This document shows, piece after piece, positions 26,548-36,697 of a DNA stretch of 64,000 bases. The notes beneath the pieces are model-generated. The model was not told the DNA's origin. It did not search any database and worked only from the letters and a program-made list of their open reading frames with translations. The position numbers were made by a program, and so were the translations under genes. Source of the stretch: JACRCT01 sp049841135 (lineage in GTDB: Bacteria > Myxococcota > Myxococcia > Myxococcales > UBA5297); NCBI GenBank assembly GCA_049841135.1, contig JASGHK010000005.1:62001-126000 (forward strand), written 5' to 3'. The first letter of the stretch is position 1. The number at the start of each line of letters is the position of its first letter.

Positions 26548-29500
26548 TCAGGGCTGGTACGCGCCCACCGACCACGCCCCGACGCGCTTCTTGCCCGTGA
26601 AGTCCCCGACCACGCCGCCGCAGGAGACGTCGTTGCCGCTGACGGTGCAGACCGGCGCCGAGTAGCTGCCCGTGCCGCCGCAGGTGGCACCGCTCGCGTC
26701 CTTCCCGCCACTGCGCGCCGCGGCCGGCGCTCCAGGCTCGAGCTGCCAGTCGGTGCCGTCGAACGTGCCCCGGCCGCCGCCAGCGCCGGGGAACGGGGTG
26801 ACGAAGACGTCGTCCCAAGGCGCTGCGGTCTGGGCGTTGCCCGCGACGGCGCCGCCACCCGCGCAGAGCTGGCCCATGCTCGCCTCGAGTTCTGGAGCAG
26901 CGACGTCCTTGTTGGTGGTGGCGAAGGCGAAAGGCGGCTTGGCGGTGAGGAAGACGTTGTGCTCGAAGGAGGCTGGCGGCGGGTCTGCAAGCGTCAGCAC
27001 GCCGATCCACGAGCCTTCGCCGAAGAGCAGGTTGTCGACGAACACCGGCGCGGCATTCCAGTCGTAGAGGACGACCCCCGTGCCGACCGGGTCGCCCGCG
27101 AAGACGGTGTTGCTGGCGATGGTCGCCCTCGCGATGCCGCCGCTGCAGTACCAGCAGTTGAACTCGAAGGCCACGTGGTAGCCGGCGCCGCCCTGCCCGG
27201 CGTTCACCAGGTTGTTGAGGATGCGCACCCCGGCGACCGCGTCGGCGATGTAGAAGGCCGCCGTCCGGCTGGCGATGCCGCCATGGACGCGGTTGCCTTC
27301 GACGTGGACCAACGAGTCGGCCGTGATCTCGATGGCGTGCGTGGTGCCCAGTGCGGTCCCGGTCGGCTCGAAGGTGTTGCCCAGCACTTCGATTCCGGTC
27401 GTCGATCGCAACAAGTACAACCCGCGCACGCCGTCGACGGGCTTCATCCGGATGGTGTTGCCCTCAATCTTCGCCCCAGCGTCCATCACCGTGACCGCGT
27501 TCTTCGCCGTGAACCGGTTGCCGCGGATGACGGCCTGGGCGTTCTGCACCCCGACCCCCACCGAGTCCGCCGCCGTGGACTGACCGTCGTCGATGTCGTT
27601 GTCCTCGACGGTCGGCTCGCCGCCCCAGACCATGATGCCCACCGTGGGCCCGGCGTTCGCCCCGGGGTCGATGGCGTTGTTGCGGATGATCGCCCGGGCG
27701 CTGCCGCCAACCCGGATCCCTTGCTTCTCGTAACCCACGAGCTCGCCCTGCGGCTCGACGTAGAACCCGTCGACCACCGTCGACTCGTCGACGTCCACGA
27801 GGAGGATGGCGGCGAAGCTGTTGTCGTAGATCTCCGCGGGCTTGCCGGTGTACCGCGGCGAGATGCGGCTGGGGTGGGCTTTGCGGTCGCGCACCAGGAA
27901 GTCGCTGGCGTACCCGCCCAGCAGGCGCGTCTTCGCGGTCACCACCAGCTGCTCGGGGTAGTCGCCCTCGGCCACCAGCACGTCGATACGCCCCTCGGGG
28001 AAGACGCCGCCGCGGATGAGGCCCAGCGCGGCGTCGATCGTCTTCAGCGGCGCCGCCGCCGTCTTCCCGTCGTTGCCGTCGTCGCCCAGCGGGCTGACGT
28101 AGAGGACGTTGCCGGTCTTGAACTCGCCGGTCAGGTCGCGCTCGTCCCAGGCGAGGCTCGCGCAGCCGTCCACCACCGGCCGCACCCGCACGTGGAACGC
28201 GCCCGCCTGGGCGACCGCGAGGCGCACCGGTGGGGCCTGGGGCGCGTCGAAGAAGCACGAGGTCCCCCAGGTGACGGCCAGGCCCCCGTCGGGCGCGTCG
28301 GCGGCCGCGTTGACGTCGAGCTGCGCCTCGAAGCGCCTCCACCCCTGGGCTTCGAAGCCCACCACGACGTCCTTTCCCGGGGAGATGGTGGCCGGCGCCG
28401 TGGGCAGCAGGTGCGACGGCGAGGCCCAGAAGCGCTCGACCCGGCCCAGGCTCTTGCCGGTGTCGCTCTCCACGACCGCGCGGACCTTGTAGCGGTGCCC
28501 GGCCCGCAGCCCGGCGTCGGAGGTCTGCAGCGGGACCGCTTCGCCCAACGGGTGGAGCCCCAGCAGGCTGCCGGTGGGGTCGTCCTTGGCCGGCTCGTCC
28601 GGGTCGTCCAGGACGTAGAGGAGGTCCTCGGTGGCGCCGCTGCCCTCCGCCACGAAGGTGCCCTGCTGGTCCGGGCACCAGGTGAGCGTGGTCGTACCCA
28701 GGTAGGGCGGCCGGAAGCCCGCGGTGTAGTTGCTCGCCTCGTCGAAGGCGAAGAGCGCGTAGCCATAGCTCTCGCCCGCGACACGGGTCGCGTCGATCCA
28801 GTCGGAGCCCATCGTCGAGGCGATGACCTCGGCCTCCCCGGTGTCGCCCAGCCTCGCGCCGATGGCGTAGTTCTGCCGCGCGGGCTTCGCGTCGCGCGGC
28901 ACTGGCCCGCCCTGGCGGCGCACGACCAGCACCCCCGCCAGGCCCGCGTCCGGCGCCCCCACGGCCGTCCAGGTCAGGCGCGCCTCGGTGTCGCTGCGGA
29001 CGTCGACGATCAGGTCCTGGAGCACCACCTCGGGCGCGGTCAGGTCCGGGGCGAAACCAGTGGTGAAGGCGCTGGCGAAGTCCGCGGCCATCGGGTCGGC
29101 CTGCCCGGGGTCGAGCGCCTCGAGGCCCGCCTTCACGGTGAGCCGGTAGGACGTCAGCTCTGCGAGCGGGCGCCCGACCTTGAAGTCGAAGACGTTGGGC
29201 AGCTCGGTGGCCTCGGCCGTCAGGACGAGCGGCTCGCCGCCGGCATCGGAGAGCGGCGTCAGGCTCACCGCCCCTACGAGCGAGGCGGGCTTCACCGCGA
29301 AGTCGAAGGCGACCGTGATCTCCGGGCGCAGCGAGACGTCCTCGGCGCCGTCCTTCGGGTGGACGAAGGAGACGGCGATCCGCGGCGTCTCCGGGATGGG
29401 CTGGTCGGTGCGGCGGCAGTGCCCCTGGACGCACACCCAATGGTCGGGGCAGTCGGCGCCATTCTCGCAGGTCAGCTTCGTGTCCTTGGGGACCTCGAAG

Positions 29501-29553
29501 GAGGGACAGGCCGCGAAGACCAAGGTGAACAAGGCGAGGAGGGCACGACGCAT
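26548..29553 (-). CDS. Large lipoprotein with Ig-like N-terminal and beta-helix C-terminal region
   Basis: 1001 residues. The signal peptide has a lipobox (LVFAACPS), then a Cys pair module (CENGADCPDHWVCVQGHC). An SbsA-like Ig domain follows (VHPKDGAEDVSLRPEITVAF), then fibronectin-like regions. From about 480 a right-handed beta-helix begins with YVSPLGDDGNDGKTAAAPLKT and continues through recurring N-rich rungs (ARAIIRNNAIDPG, EPTVEDNDIDDG, AQAVIRGNRFTAKNA, AGVRILNNLVN). Pectate-lyase-like beta-helices of this kind are often polysaccharide-binding or adhesive; no catalytic residues can be assigned. Frame intact, surface location inferred. Confidence 0.82.
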   Translation of the reverse strand: MRRALLALFTLVFAACPSFEVPKDTKLTCENGADCPDHWVCVQGHCRRTDQPIPETPRIAVSFVHPKDGAEDVSLRPEITVAFDFAVKPASLVGAVSLTPLSDAGGEPLVLTAEATELPNVFDFKVGRPLAELTSYRLTVKAGLEALDPGQADPMAADFASAFTTGFAPDLTAPEVVLQDLIVDVRSDTEARLTWTAVGAPDAGLAGVLVVRRQGGPVPRDAKPARQNYAIGARLGDTGEAEVIASTMGSDWIDATRVAGESYGYALFAFDEASNYTAGFRPPYLGTTTLTWCPDQQGTFVAEGSGATEDLLYVLDDPDEPAKDDPTGSLLGLHPLGEAVPLQTSDAGLRAGHRYKVRAVVESDTGKSLGRVERFWASPSHLLPTAPATISPGKDVVVGFEAQGWRRFEAQLDVNAAADAPDGGLAVTWGTSCFFDAPQAPPVRLAVAQAGAFHVRVRPVVDGCASLAWDERDLTGEFKTGNVLYVSPLGDDGNDGKTAAAPLKTIDAALGLIRGGVFPEGRIDVLVAEGDYPEQLVVTAKTRLLGGYASDFLVRDRKAHPSRISPRYTGKPAEIYDNSFAAILLVDVDESTVVDGFYVEPQGELVGYEKQGIRVGGSARAIIRNNAIDPGANAGPTVGIMVWGGEPTVEDNDIDDGQSTAADSVGVGVQNAQAVIRGNRFTAKNAVTVMDAGAKIEGNTIRMKPVDGVRGLYLLRSTTGIEVLGNTFEPTGTALGTTHAIEITADSLVHVEGNRVHGGIASRTAAFYIADAVAGVRILNNLVNAGQGGAGYHVAFEFNCWYCSGGIARATIASNTVFAGDPVGTGVVLYDWNAAPVFVDNLLFGEGSWIGVLTLADPPPASFEHNVFLTAKPPFAFATTNKDVAAPELEASMGQLCAGGGAVAGNAQTAAPWDDVFVTPFPGAGGGRGTFDGTDWQLEPGAPAAARSGGKDASGATCGGTGSYSAPVCTVSGNDVSCGGVVGDFTGKKRVGAWSVGAYQP

Positions 29554-29647
29554 GGGGGGGCGATCATGGCCGACCTCGCCCAGGCGGTCGAGCCCTTCTC
29601 CCGACCGGGCCGCCGCCCCTCGCCGGCGGATGCTCTATCCTCGTTCC

Positions 29648-30310
29648 ATGTGCGTGAGCGCCCGGTCCTGCTGCTCGCTCGTCGTCGTCCTCGCGGTGGC
29701 CTCGTTCCTCGCGGCCCGGCCTGCGGCCGCCGAGGAGGCCTGGAAGACCTACCTCGAGAAGGAGGGCGCCCGGTTCGAGCGCCGCGACGTTCCGGGCTCG
29801 AGCTACCCCGAGCTGCGCGCCACCAAGGAGGTCCGCCAGCCGCTGGAGAAGGTGCTCGCCGCCGTCTGGGCCTCGGTCTCCGACCTGACCTCCACCAAGG
29901 ACCACCAGAAGCGGCTCGTGCGCGAGGGCCCGGGCGAGATCGTCGTCTACCAGCAGATCTCGGTCGCGGTGGTCACCGACCGCGACTACACGGTGCGCAT
30001 CTGGCGCACCCCTCCGGCCGCCGACGGCACCGTCGAGGTCCGCTACCAGGTCGCCAACGAGCTGGGCCCGCCTCCGAATCCCAAGTACGTGCGCCTGGAG
30101 GCCATCCGCGGAGCCTGGACCCTGACCCCGCTGCCCGATGGCGGCACCCGGGTGAGCTACCTCGCCTTCAGCGAGGCGGGCGGCTCCGTCCCGGCGGGGC
30201 TGGCGCGCGGGCCGCAGCGCGACCGGTTCGCCTCCGACTATCTGGGCGTCCTCCGCGCGCTCGAGAGCGCCCCGTCGGCTGCAGCGCCGGATGCAGGCTC
30301 CGCGAAGTAG
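29648..30310 (+). CDS. Secreted START/SRPBCC-like lipid-binding protein
   Basis: 220 residues from the ATG at 29648, 6 bp after a TATCCT -10-like box and with no ribosome-binding site, so probably leaderless. A signal peptide ends ARPAAAEE. The body has the START-like pattern TYLEKEGARFERRDVPGSS, EKVLAAVWASVSDLT, VVYQQISVAVVTDRDYTVR and GAWTLTPLPDGGTRVSYLA. Such folds bind hydrophobic ligands; the ligand is unknown. Divergent from the beta-helix lipoprotein gene. Confidence 0.78.
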   Translation: MCVSARSCCSLVVVLAVASFLAARPAAAEEAWKTYLEKEGARFERRDVPGSSYPELRATKEVRQPLEKVLAAVWASVSDLTSTKDHQKRLVREGPGEIVVYQQISVAVVTDRDYTVRIWRTPPAADGTVEVRYQVANELGPPPNPKYVRLEAIRGAWTLTPLPDGGTRVSYLAFSEAGGSVPAGLARGPQRDRFASDYLGVLRALESAPSAAAPDAGSAK

Positions 30311-30313
30311 GCC

Positions 30314-30873
30314 CTACTTCTGGGCGGCCTCGGCGGACGGCAACTCGAGCTTCTCCCAGGTCCATCAGCAAGCCGGTGACGTTCTCGCCACAGGCGAGGT
30401 CCACCGGCTGCTTCTTGCCGGCCGGCGTCACCAGCACGCCCGCGCTGTTCGTCGAAGGCGTCGCGCCCTCGCCCACGGTCTCCTGGTAGACGACGTACTT
30501 GTTCCCGTTCCACTCGAAGGCGAGGTTCGCGCCCATCACCGTGACGTTGTGGGGGTCGACGTTGAGGTCGTACTTGTACGCCGCCTTCGGGGCGACGCCC
30601 TCGGCCGGATGGGCGAGCTCGACCTTCCCCACCTTGCCGAAGCGGTACTGCAGCTTGCCGGCGATTCTGGTCGCCCTTCTTGGCCAGGTCCTTCGAGGCG
30701 CACAGCGAGAGGAGCTTGTCCCCCTTCTTCATCTCGCAGCTGAAGACCACCTTCTCCTCGGCGCTGCAAAGGGTCTTGGGCTTGGGCGGCTCGCCGGCGA
30801 CGGCGGAGGTGGGGACGACGACGGCGAGGAGCACGGCCAGGGACGAGAGCCAGACGACGGCGACGGTTTGCAT
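30314..30873 (-). CDS. Secreted protein of unknown function, interrupted at two points
   Basis: ATG 30873 opens a signal peptide ending SAVAGEP. The first frame reads TLCSAEEKVVFSCEMKKGDK and LSLCASKDLAKKG. The next frame continues IAGKLQYRFGKVGKVELAHP and ATPSTNSAGVLVTP. A third frame ends EKLELPSAEAAQK at TAG (CTA, 30314-30316). Breaks lie near 30668 and near 30356; at each, one extra base or two missing bases. Restored length is about 187 residues. The Cys pair spacing and LQYRFG motif suggest one conserved small periplasmic protein. Tail-to-tail with the START-like gene. Confidence 0.68.
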
Positions 30874-31023
30874 GGGGCCTCCGTGACGCGGACGAGTCTA
30901 CTTCGGGCCTGCCTGCACCGGCCTCGACGTGCTCTCGCGCGGACGGCGGCTCTCGCGGGTGGTGGACGAGCAGACGTGGAGCGCCCGAGAGCCCCTGAGA
31001 AGCCGCCTCGTTATGATGAGGGC

Positions 31024-31548
31024 GTGACGGGCTTCGAGCACTTCAACCTCACGGTCATCCGCCACGGTCGGCTCGCGATGCTGGCCCTCTCGACGGGCTT
31101 CGTCTTCGCGCTGCTGATGGGGATCATGGTGGCGTTCGTCGTGCTGCAGGCACTGGGGCTGGCCCCCGACGCCGCGCTCCTGTCCACCGGGGCGCTCGCG
31201 CTGCTCGCCCTGGGCTTCGGCACCGTGGCGCTGGCCTCCTCGGCGAGCGCGCCGTGCCGCTTCGAGCTCGGCCCGGACGGCATCCGCCAGACCTTCCTCC
31301 GGTCGGGCCGCAGCGTGCTCATCCCCTGGGACGCGGTCGTCTCGGTCAAGACCGAGCGGCTGAGCACCCGCGCCGGGGACCAGTACGACGAGCTGACGGT
31401 CGAGGTCCGCGAGGGCGCCGGACGCAGCCTCGTGCTGCAGGAGCGGCCCAGCGACGGCGCGCAGATCGCCGCGTTCCGCCGCTTCCGCGAGGCGGTCCTC
31501 TCCGGCCGCAACCGGGCCGCGCTGCCGCCGGACGCTCCGCGCGGCTGA
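31024..31548 (+). CDS. Small membrane protein with PH-like domain
   Basis: 174 residues from a GTG at 31024. A TATGAT box at 31012-31017 lies 6 bp upstream, so translation is probably leaderless. Two transmembrane helices (LAMLALSTGFVFALLMGIMV and a second to FGTVALASSA) precede a beta-rich cytosolic domain (CRFELGPDGIRQTFLRSG, SVLIPWDAVVSVKTERL) like bacterial PH domains. Function unknown. Confidence 0.62.
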   Translation: MTGFEHFNLTVIRHGRLAMLALSTGFVFALLMGIMVAFVVLQALGLAPDAALLSTGALALLALGFGTVALASSASAPCRFELGPDGIRQTFLRSGRSVLIPWDAVVSVKTERLSTRAGDQYDELTVEVREGAGRSLVLQERPSDGAQIAAFRRFREAVLSGRNRAALPPDAPRG

Positions 31549-31600
31549 GGGGGAATGCCGCTTGGTGTTCCAGGCCGGGGCCCGGGTATAGATGGTGCCG

Positions 31601-33064
31601 ATGCCTGCGCGCCGCTACCTGGTCGTCTCCGACCTCCACCTGGCCGACGTCGAGGAGCACGCCGACGGCTGGATGGCGCACAAGAGCGCGCGCTACCTCT
31701 ACGACGCCTCCTTCGGCGACTTGCTGCGCGACTTCGTCTCTCGCAGCGAGCGCGGCGCGCAGCCGGCCCAGCTCGTCCTGGTCCTCAACGGCGACATCGT
31801 CGACTTCGACCTCATCACCGCCGTCCCCGACGACCCGCCGTGGCCGGTGCGCCGCTCCGAGCGCAAGCGCGGGCTGGACGCCACCGCGCCCAAGTCGAAG
31901 TGGAAGCTGGAGCGGGTGCTCTCCCACCACCCGGTCTTCGTCCAGGCGCTCACCGACTTCCTCCTGGCCGGGCACCAGGTCGTCTACCTGTTGGGCAACC
32001 ACGACCGCGAGCTCCACTTCCCCGAGGTGCGGCAGGTCTTGGTCTCGGCGCTGGAGGCGTGCGCCTCGCGCGCGGGCAAGACGCTGCCGCCCGGCGGGCT
32101 CACCTTCGAGCCGTGGTTCTTCTACGTGCCGGGCGAGCCTCTACGTGGAGCACGGCCAGCAGTACGACCACTACACCTCGTTCCGCTACCCGCTCTGGCC
32201 GGTGCTGCCGGGGCCGGGCGGCGAGCCGGTCCTCGCGTTGCCGATGGGCAACATGACCAACCGCTACCTGATGGGCCGCATGGGGTTCTTCAACCCCCAC
32301 GCCTCGGACTACATCCTCAACGTCTTCACCTACGTGGCGCACTGGCTGCGCTTCTACGCGTTCTCCAAGCACGTGCTCTTCCGCACCTGGCTGTTCGGCA
32401 GCCTGGCCGTGGTCTGGCAGATGCTGAAGACGCGGCGGCAGCTGGGCCCGGTCCCGCCGCAGCACGAGGAGCAGCAGGCCTTCGTCGCCCAGCAGAACCG
32501 GCTCTCGCTGGAGGAGGTCCGGGTGCTGGCCGGCATGCAGCACATGCCCATCACCAGCCGCCTGTTCCGCATGCTGCGCGAGCTGTGGATCGACCGGCTG
32601 GCCATCGCCGCGTTCATGACCGTGCTCACCGTCGCCCTGGCGGTCTCGCCCGCGCCGCTGTGGACCAAGCTGATGGTCCCGCTCTCCACCTTCCCGCTCA
32701 TCTACTTCGTCTACGAGATGCTGGCCGAGGGCGAGACCATCTTCACCATCGAGAAGGAGTTTCCACGGCGCGCACGCCTGGTGGCGCAGCTGCTGCCGGC
32801 GAAGGTGGTGGCCTTCGGGCACACGCACAAGCCGCGGCAGATCCCGCTCGACCACGCGACCACCTTCGTCGACACCGGGACGTGGGCGCCGGTCATGGAC
32901 CCGAAGAACCGCACCGACCTGCTGCCGGGGCTGCGCAACTACCTGGAGCTGACCTTCGTGGACGGGACCATGACCCTGGACTTCCGGTCCTGGATGTTCG
33001 AGCCAGCGAGGCTCCCGGCGGACGACCTCGCGAGTTCCACTTCGTCCACGCCGTCCACGAACTG
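31601..33064 (+). CDS. Calcineurin-like metallophosphoesterase with membrane segments, frame-interrupted near 32134
   Basis: The metal-site motifs are all present: DLHLAD, NGDIVDFD, GNHDRE and, after the frame change, FGHTHKP. Two hydrophobic helices (AAFMTVLTVALAVSP and FPLIYFVYEML) sit between GNHDRE and the GHTH motif, so the enzyme is probably membrane-associated. The frame changes at GGGCGAGCCTCTACG (about 32134): one base extra or two missing; the downstream frame runs to TGA at 33062. ATG 31601 is chosen because TATAGA (31587) sits 8 bp upstream, a leaderless layout; an ATG at 31592 overlaps that box. Restored length is about 488 residues. Substrate unknown. Confidence 0.82.
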
Positions 33065-33080
33065 AAGTGCGCTCCAGACG

Positions 33081-33255
33081 CCCACTTCCAGATGGGCGTC
33101 CCCGGCGCGGAGGCCGGCAGCTCCGTCAGCGCGCCTCGGATGCTCACTTCGGGGCGGCTGCTCCCGGCGTTGGACGTGCGTCGAGGGTAGGCACTGCGCG
33201 CTTCAGGCGCTCACTTCCAGACGGCTGCCCCCGGCGCGGAGGCCGGGCACTACCC
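33081..33255. repeat. Degenerate repeat family B, two good copies and a weak middle one
   Basis: CTTCCAGATGGGCGTCCCCG followed by GCGCGGAGGCCGGCAG (33081-33124) recurs as CTTCCAGACGGCTGCCCCCG + GCGCGGAGGCCGGGCA (33210-33255), with a weaker copy at 33142-33175. The first copy starts 17 bp after the phosphoesterase stop. A reverse-oriented copy lies at 40659. The interval between the phosphoesterase and the acyl-CoA dehydrogenase genes holds nothing else. Confidence 0.7.
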
Positions 33256-33308
33256 AGACGCGAGCGCCCGCGCCACCTCCCCGTTATTCGTGAGGCTTCG
33301 CCCCGGGG

Positions 33309-34456
33309 GTGGCCGTGGACTTCTCCTTCACCGACACACAGCTCGAGCTGCAGCATGCGGCGCGCCAGTTCGCCGAGAAGCGCCTGGCGCCGCTGGTCGC
33401 CCGGATGGACGCCGAGGGGCACTACCTGCCCGAGTCATCGGCGAGCTCGGCGAGCTGGGCTTCTTCGGCATCAACGTCCCCGAGGAGCACGGCGGCATCG
33501 GCGCCGAGCCCATCACCTACGCCCTGGTGATCGAAGAGTTCGCCAAGGTCTGCCCGTCCACTGCGGTGATGCTCGCGGTCCACAACGGCCTGATGAACGA
33601 GATGCTGCTCAAGAAGGCCTCGCCGGAGCAGCGCGAGAAGTGGCTGCCCAAGACGGCCAGCGGGCAGTGCGTCGGCGCCTTTGCCATCACCGAGCCTGGC
33701 GCCGGCTCGGACGCCGCCGGAACGAAGACGCGCGCGGTCAAGGAAGGCGACCACTACGTCCTCAACGGCACCAAGACCTTCATCACCAACGCCGACTACG
33801 CCGGCCTCTTCATCGTCTTTGCCCTCACGGCCCCCGGCGCGCGCACCAAGGGCATCAGCGCCTTCTTCGTGGAGCGAGGCACGCCCGGGTTCGAGCTGGG
33901 GAAGAAGGAAGACAAGATGGGCCTGCGCGCCTCGTCGACGCGCGAGCTCCTGCTCACCGACGTGCGCGTCCCGGCGGCGAACCTCATCGGCGCCGAGAAC
34001 GAGGGCTTCAAGGCCGCCATGTCGCTCCTCGACGGCGGGCGTATCGGCATCGCCGCGCAGTCCCTGGGCATCGCCGAGGCCGCGTACCAGGAAGGGCTGC
34101 GCTACAGCCAGGAGCGCAAGCAGTTCGACCAGGCCATCGGCGAGTTCCAGGCGGTGCAGACGATGCTCGCGGACATGGCCACCGACGTCGAGGCGGCGCG
34201 CTACCTCGTCTACAAGGCCGCCTGGCTCAAGGGCTCGGGCCAGCCGCACTCGCTCGAGGCCTCCATGGCCAAGCTCTTCGCCAGCGAGGCCGCCAACCGG
34301 GTCGTCAACCGCGCCCTGCAGATCCACGGCGGCTACGGCTACGTGAAGCCCACCCCCATCGAGCGCATCTACCGCGACCAGCGCATCACGCAGATCTACG
34401 AGGGCACCTCCGAGATCCAGCGCCTGGTCATCGCCCGCTCCATCTCCAAGCAGTGA
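33309..34456 (+). CDS. Acyl-CoA dehydrogenase, frame-interrupted near 33433
   Basis: FAD-dependent oxidation of acyl-CoA to 2-enoyl-CoA, first step of beta-oxidation. A GTG at 33309 begins VDFSFTDTQLELQHAARQFA. After CTGCCCGAGTCATC the rest is in the next frame (IGELGELGFFGINVPEEHGG); one G missing (GAGGTC) restores it. Motifs: FAITEPGAGSDAAGTKT, FQAVQTMLADMATDVEAAR, LQIHGGYGYVKPTPIER, and the catalytic Glu in QIYEGTSEIQRLVIAR. About 382 residues restored, normal for butyryl-CoA-type dehydrogenases. First gene of a four-gene beta-oxidation operon. Confidence 0.93.
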
Positions 34457-34488
34457 GCCTGCTGCACCCGCCGCCAAGGAAGTCCGCC

Positions 34489-35265
34489 ATGCCCGAGATC
34501 GTCCAGGTCGAGACCCTCGAAGGGATCGCCACCGTCACCATCGACCGCCCGGAGGCGCTCAACGCGATCAACCGCTCGGTCCTCGCCGCGCTCGAGGCCG
34601 CCTTCACGCGGCTGGCCGCAGATCCGTCGCTGCGCGCCGTGATCCTCACCGGCGCAGGCAAGGCCTTCGTCGCCGGCGCCGACATCAAGGAGATGGCCGA
34701 CTTCGGCCCAGAGCAGGCGCGCGAACTCTCCCTCGCCGGCCACGCGGTGATGAAGCTCATCGAGGACTTCCCGCGCCCGGTCATCGCCGCGGTGAACGGC
34801 TTCGCCCTCGGCGGCGGCTGCGAGCTGGCCCTGGCCTGCGACGTGCGCATCTCCAGCGAGAAGGCGAAGCTCGGCCTGCCCGAGGTCACGCTCGGCGTCA
34901 TCCCCGGCTTCGGCGGAACGCAGCGGCTGGCCCGGCTGGTCGGACGCTCGGCGGCCAAGCTGCTGCTCTTCACCGGCGAGGTCCTCCCCGCGGCCAAGGC
35001 GCTCGCGCTCGGGCTGGTCGAAGAGGTGGTGCCCCCAGAGGCGCTGATGCCGCGCTGCCAGGAGATTGCCAAGGCCATTGCCGCCAAGGGCCCGGTGGCC
35101 GTCTCGCTCGCCAAGCGCGCCGTGAACGAGGGCGCGGACGCCGACCTCGACGAGGCCCTCTCCGGCGAGGTCGAGCTGTTCGCCCAGGTCTTCGGCACCG
35201 CGGACCAGAAGGAAGGGATGAGGGCTTTCGTCGAGAAGCGCCCGCCACAGTTCGTCGGCGGCTGA
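34489..35265 (+). CDS. Enoyl-CoA hydratase/isomerase (crotonase)
   Basis: 258 residues. Hydrates 2-enoyl-CoA to 3-hydroxyacyl-CoA. The oxyanion-hole segments AGKAFVAGADIKEM and VNGFALGGGCELALACD and the two catalytic Glu positions (GGGCELAL and LGLPEVTLGVIPGFGGTQ) are present. It starts 32 bp after the acyl-CoA dehydrogenase stop, so the two are co-transcribed. AAGGAAG lies 3-9 bases before the ATG. Frame intact. Confidence 0.95.
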   Translation: MPEIVQVETLEGIATVTIDRPEALNAINRSVLAALEAAFTRLAADPSLRAVILTGAGKAFVAGADIKEMADFGPEQARELSLAGHAVMKLIEDFPRPVIAAVNGFALGGGCELALACDVRISSEKAKLGLPEVTLGVIPGFGGTQRLARLVGRSAAKLLLFTGEVLPAAKALALGLVEEVVPPEALMPRCQEIAKAIAAKGPVAVSLAKRAVNEGADADLDEALSGEVELFAQVFGTADQKEGMRAFVEKRPPQFVGG

Positions 35266-35287
35266 CGGATTGGATGGATTGAGCTCT

Positions 35288-35313
35288 GGCCCCTCGACAG
35301 GCTCGGGGTGTCG
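35288..35313. repeat. Dispersed repeat family A, copy 3
   Basis: GGCCCCTCGACAGGCTCGGG then GTGTCG, one base different from copy 2 (A to G in the loop). It lies 23 bp after the enoyl-CoA hydratase stop, inside the beta-oxidation operon and before the AGGAGG of the next gene. Confidence 0.8.
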
Positions 35314-35352
35314 CTGACCAGCTCGGGTGCCAACAGCGGAAGGAGGCAGCAC

Positions 35353-36687
35353 ATGGATTTGGACAGCCGGTTCAAGAACGTGGCGGTCGTCGGCGCGGCG
35401 GGCAAGATGGGCAGCGGCATCTCGCTGCTCCTCGCCCAGGAGATGGCCTTCCGCGCCCTGGAGAAGAAGGACGGGACCTACGTCCTCAACCTCATCGACG
35501 TGAACGACGCGGCGCTGCAGGGCCTGCTCAAGTACGTCCGCGAGCAGTCGGTCAAGACGGCCGAGAAGCAGGTCAACCGCCTGCGCGCCATCTACGCCGA
35601 CCGCGCCGACCTCGTCGAGAACGGCGAGGTGATCGAGGCCTTCGTCGACGAGGTGATGAGCCACCTGCGCACCGGCAAGACGCTGCAGCTGGCCGCCGAG
35701 TCGCTGCTGGTCTTCGAGGCCGCGTTCGAGAAGGAAGAGATCAAGTTCGGCATCTACGACGAGCTGCGCCGCCTGTGCCCGAAGGAGACCTACTTCTTCA
35801 CCAACACCAGCTCCATCCCGCTGCACGTGCCGGCCGAGAAGTGCGGCATCCAGGGGCGCCTCATCGGCTACCACTTCTACAACCCGCCCGCGGTGCAGAA
35901 GCTGGTCGAGCTGATCACCCCCAGGGTCTGCGACCCCGAGCTGGTCGAGCTCTCGATGCAGCTGGCCAAGGCGCTGCGCAAGACCATCGTCCCGTCCAAC
36001 GACATCGCCGGCTTCATCGGCAACGGGCACTTCATGCGCGACGGGCTGTTCGCCATCGCCGAGGTCGAGCGGCTGGCCAAGGAGCACGGCTTCGTCCAGG
36101 CGCTCTACCTGGTCGACAAGGTCTCGCGCGACTGGCTCCTGCGGCCGATGGGCATCTTCCAGCTCATCGACTACGTCGGAATCGACGTCTTCCAGCTCAT
36201 CCTCACCGTGATGAGCAAGCACCTGGGCGACCCAAAGCTCCACAGCGAGCTCGTCGACCGGCTGATGGGGCTGGGCGTCAAGGGCGGGCAGACCAGCTCC
36301 GGCGCGCAGAAGGACGGCCTCCTCAAGTACGAGAAGGGCAAGCCGGTCGCGGTCTACGACGCGGAGAAGAAGGCCTACGTCGCCTTCGACGCCGCAGGCT
36401 GGACCAGGCAGGCCGACGAGAAGCTGGGCGCGCTGCCCGACCCGAAGATCGCCTGGAAGAGCCTGTCGAAGGACCCGGGCAAGGACGCGAAGATCCAGGC
36501 GCACTTCGCTTCGCTCAAGACCGCGAGCTCGCTCGGTGCGGAGCTCGCACGGCGTCACCACGCCGCCAGCCGCGACGCCGGGAAGCTGCTGGTCTCGACC
36601 GGCGTCGCCAAGAGCCCCGAGGACGTCAACGCCGTCCTGACGCTGGGCTTCTTCCACGTCTACGGCCCCATCAACGACTACCTCTAG
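35353..36687 (+). CDS. 3-hydroxyacyl-CoA dehydrogenase family protein
   Basis: 444 residues from the ATG at 35353, which has a perfect AGGAGG 7 bases upstream. The Rossmann NAD loop VAVVGAAGKMGSGI, the FTNTSSIPLHVPAE segment, the YHFYNPPAVQKLVELI motif with catalytic His, and the FIGNGHFMRDG part of the C-terminal domain fit the family. It oxidises 3-hydroxyacyl-CoA to 3-ketoacyl-CoA with NAD. The extra C-terminal part (from about 300) is longer than in the single-domain enzymes. Ten bp separate it from the thiolase. Confidence 0.9.
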   Translation: MDLDSRFKNVAVVGAAGKMGSGISLLLAQEMAFRALEKKDGTYVLNLIDVNDAALQGLLKYVREQSVKTAEKQVNRLRAIYADRADLVENGEVIEAFVDEVMSHLRTGKTLQLAAESLLVFEAAFEKEEIKFGIYDELRRLCPKETYFFTNTSSIPLHVPAEKCGIQGRLIGYHFYNPPAVQKLVELITPRVCDPELVELSMQLAKALRKTIVPSNDIAGFIGNGHFMRDGLFAIAEVERLAKEHGFVQALYLVDKVSRDWLLRPMGIFQLIDYVGIDVFQLILTVMSKHLGDPKLHSELVDRLMGLGVKGGQTSSGAQKDGLLKYEKGKPVAVYDAEKKAYVAFDAAGWTRQADEKLGALPDPKIAWKSLSKDPGKDAKIQAHFASLKTASSLGAELARRHHAASRDAGKLLVSTGVAKSPEDVNAVLTLGFFHVYGPINDYL

Positions 36688-36697
36688 GAGAGCCTCG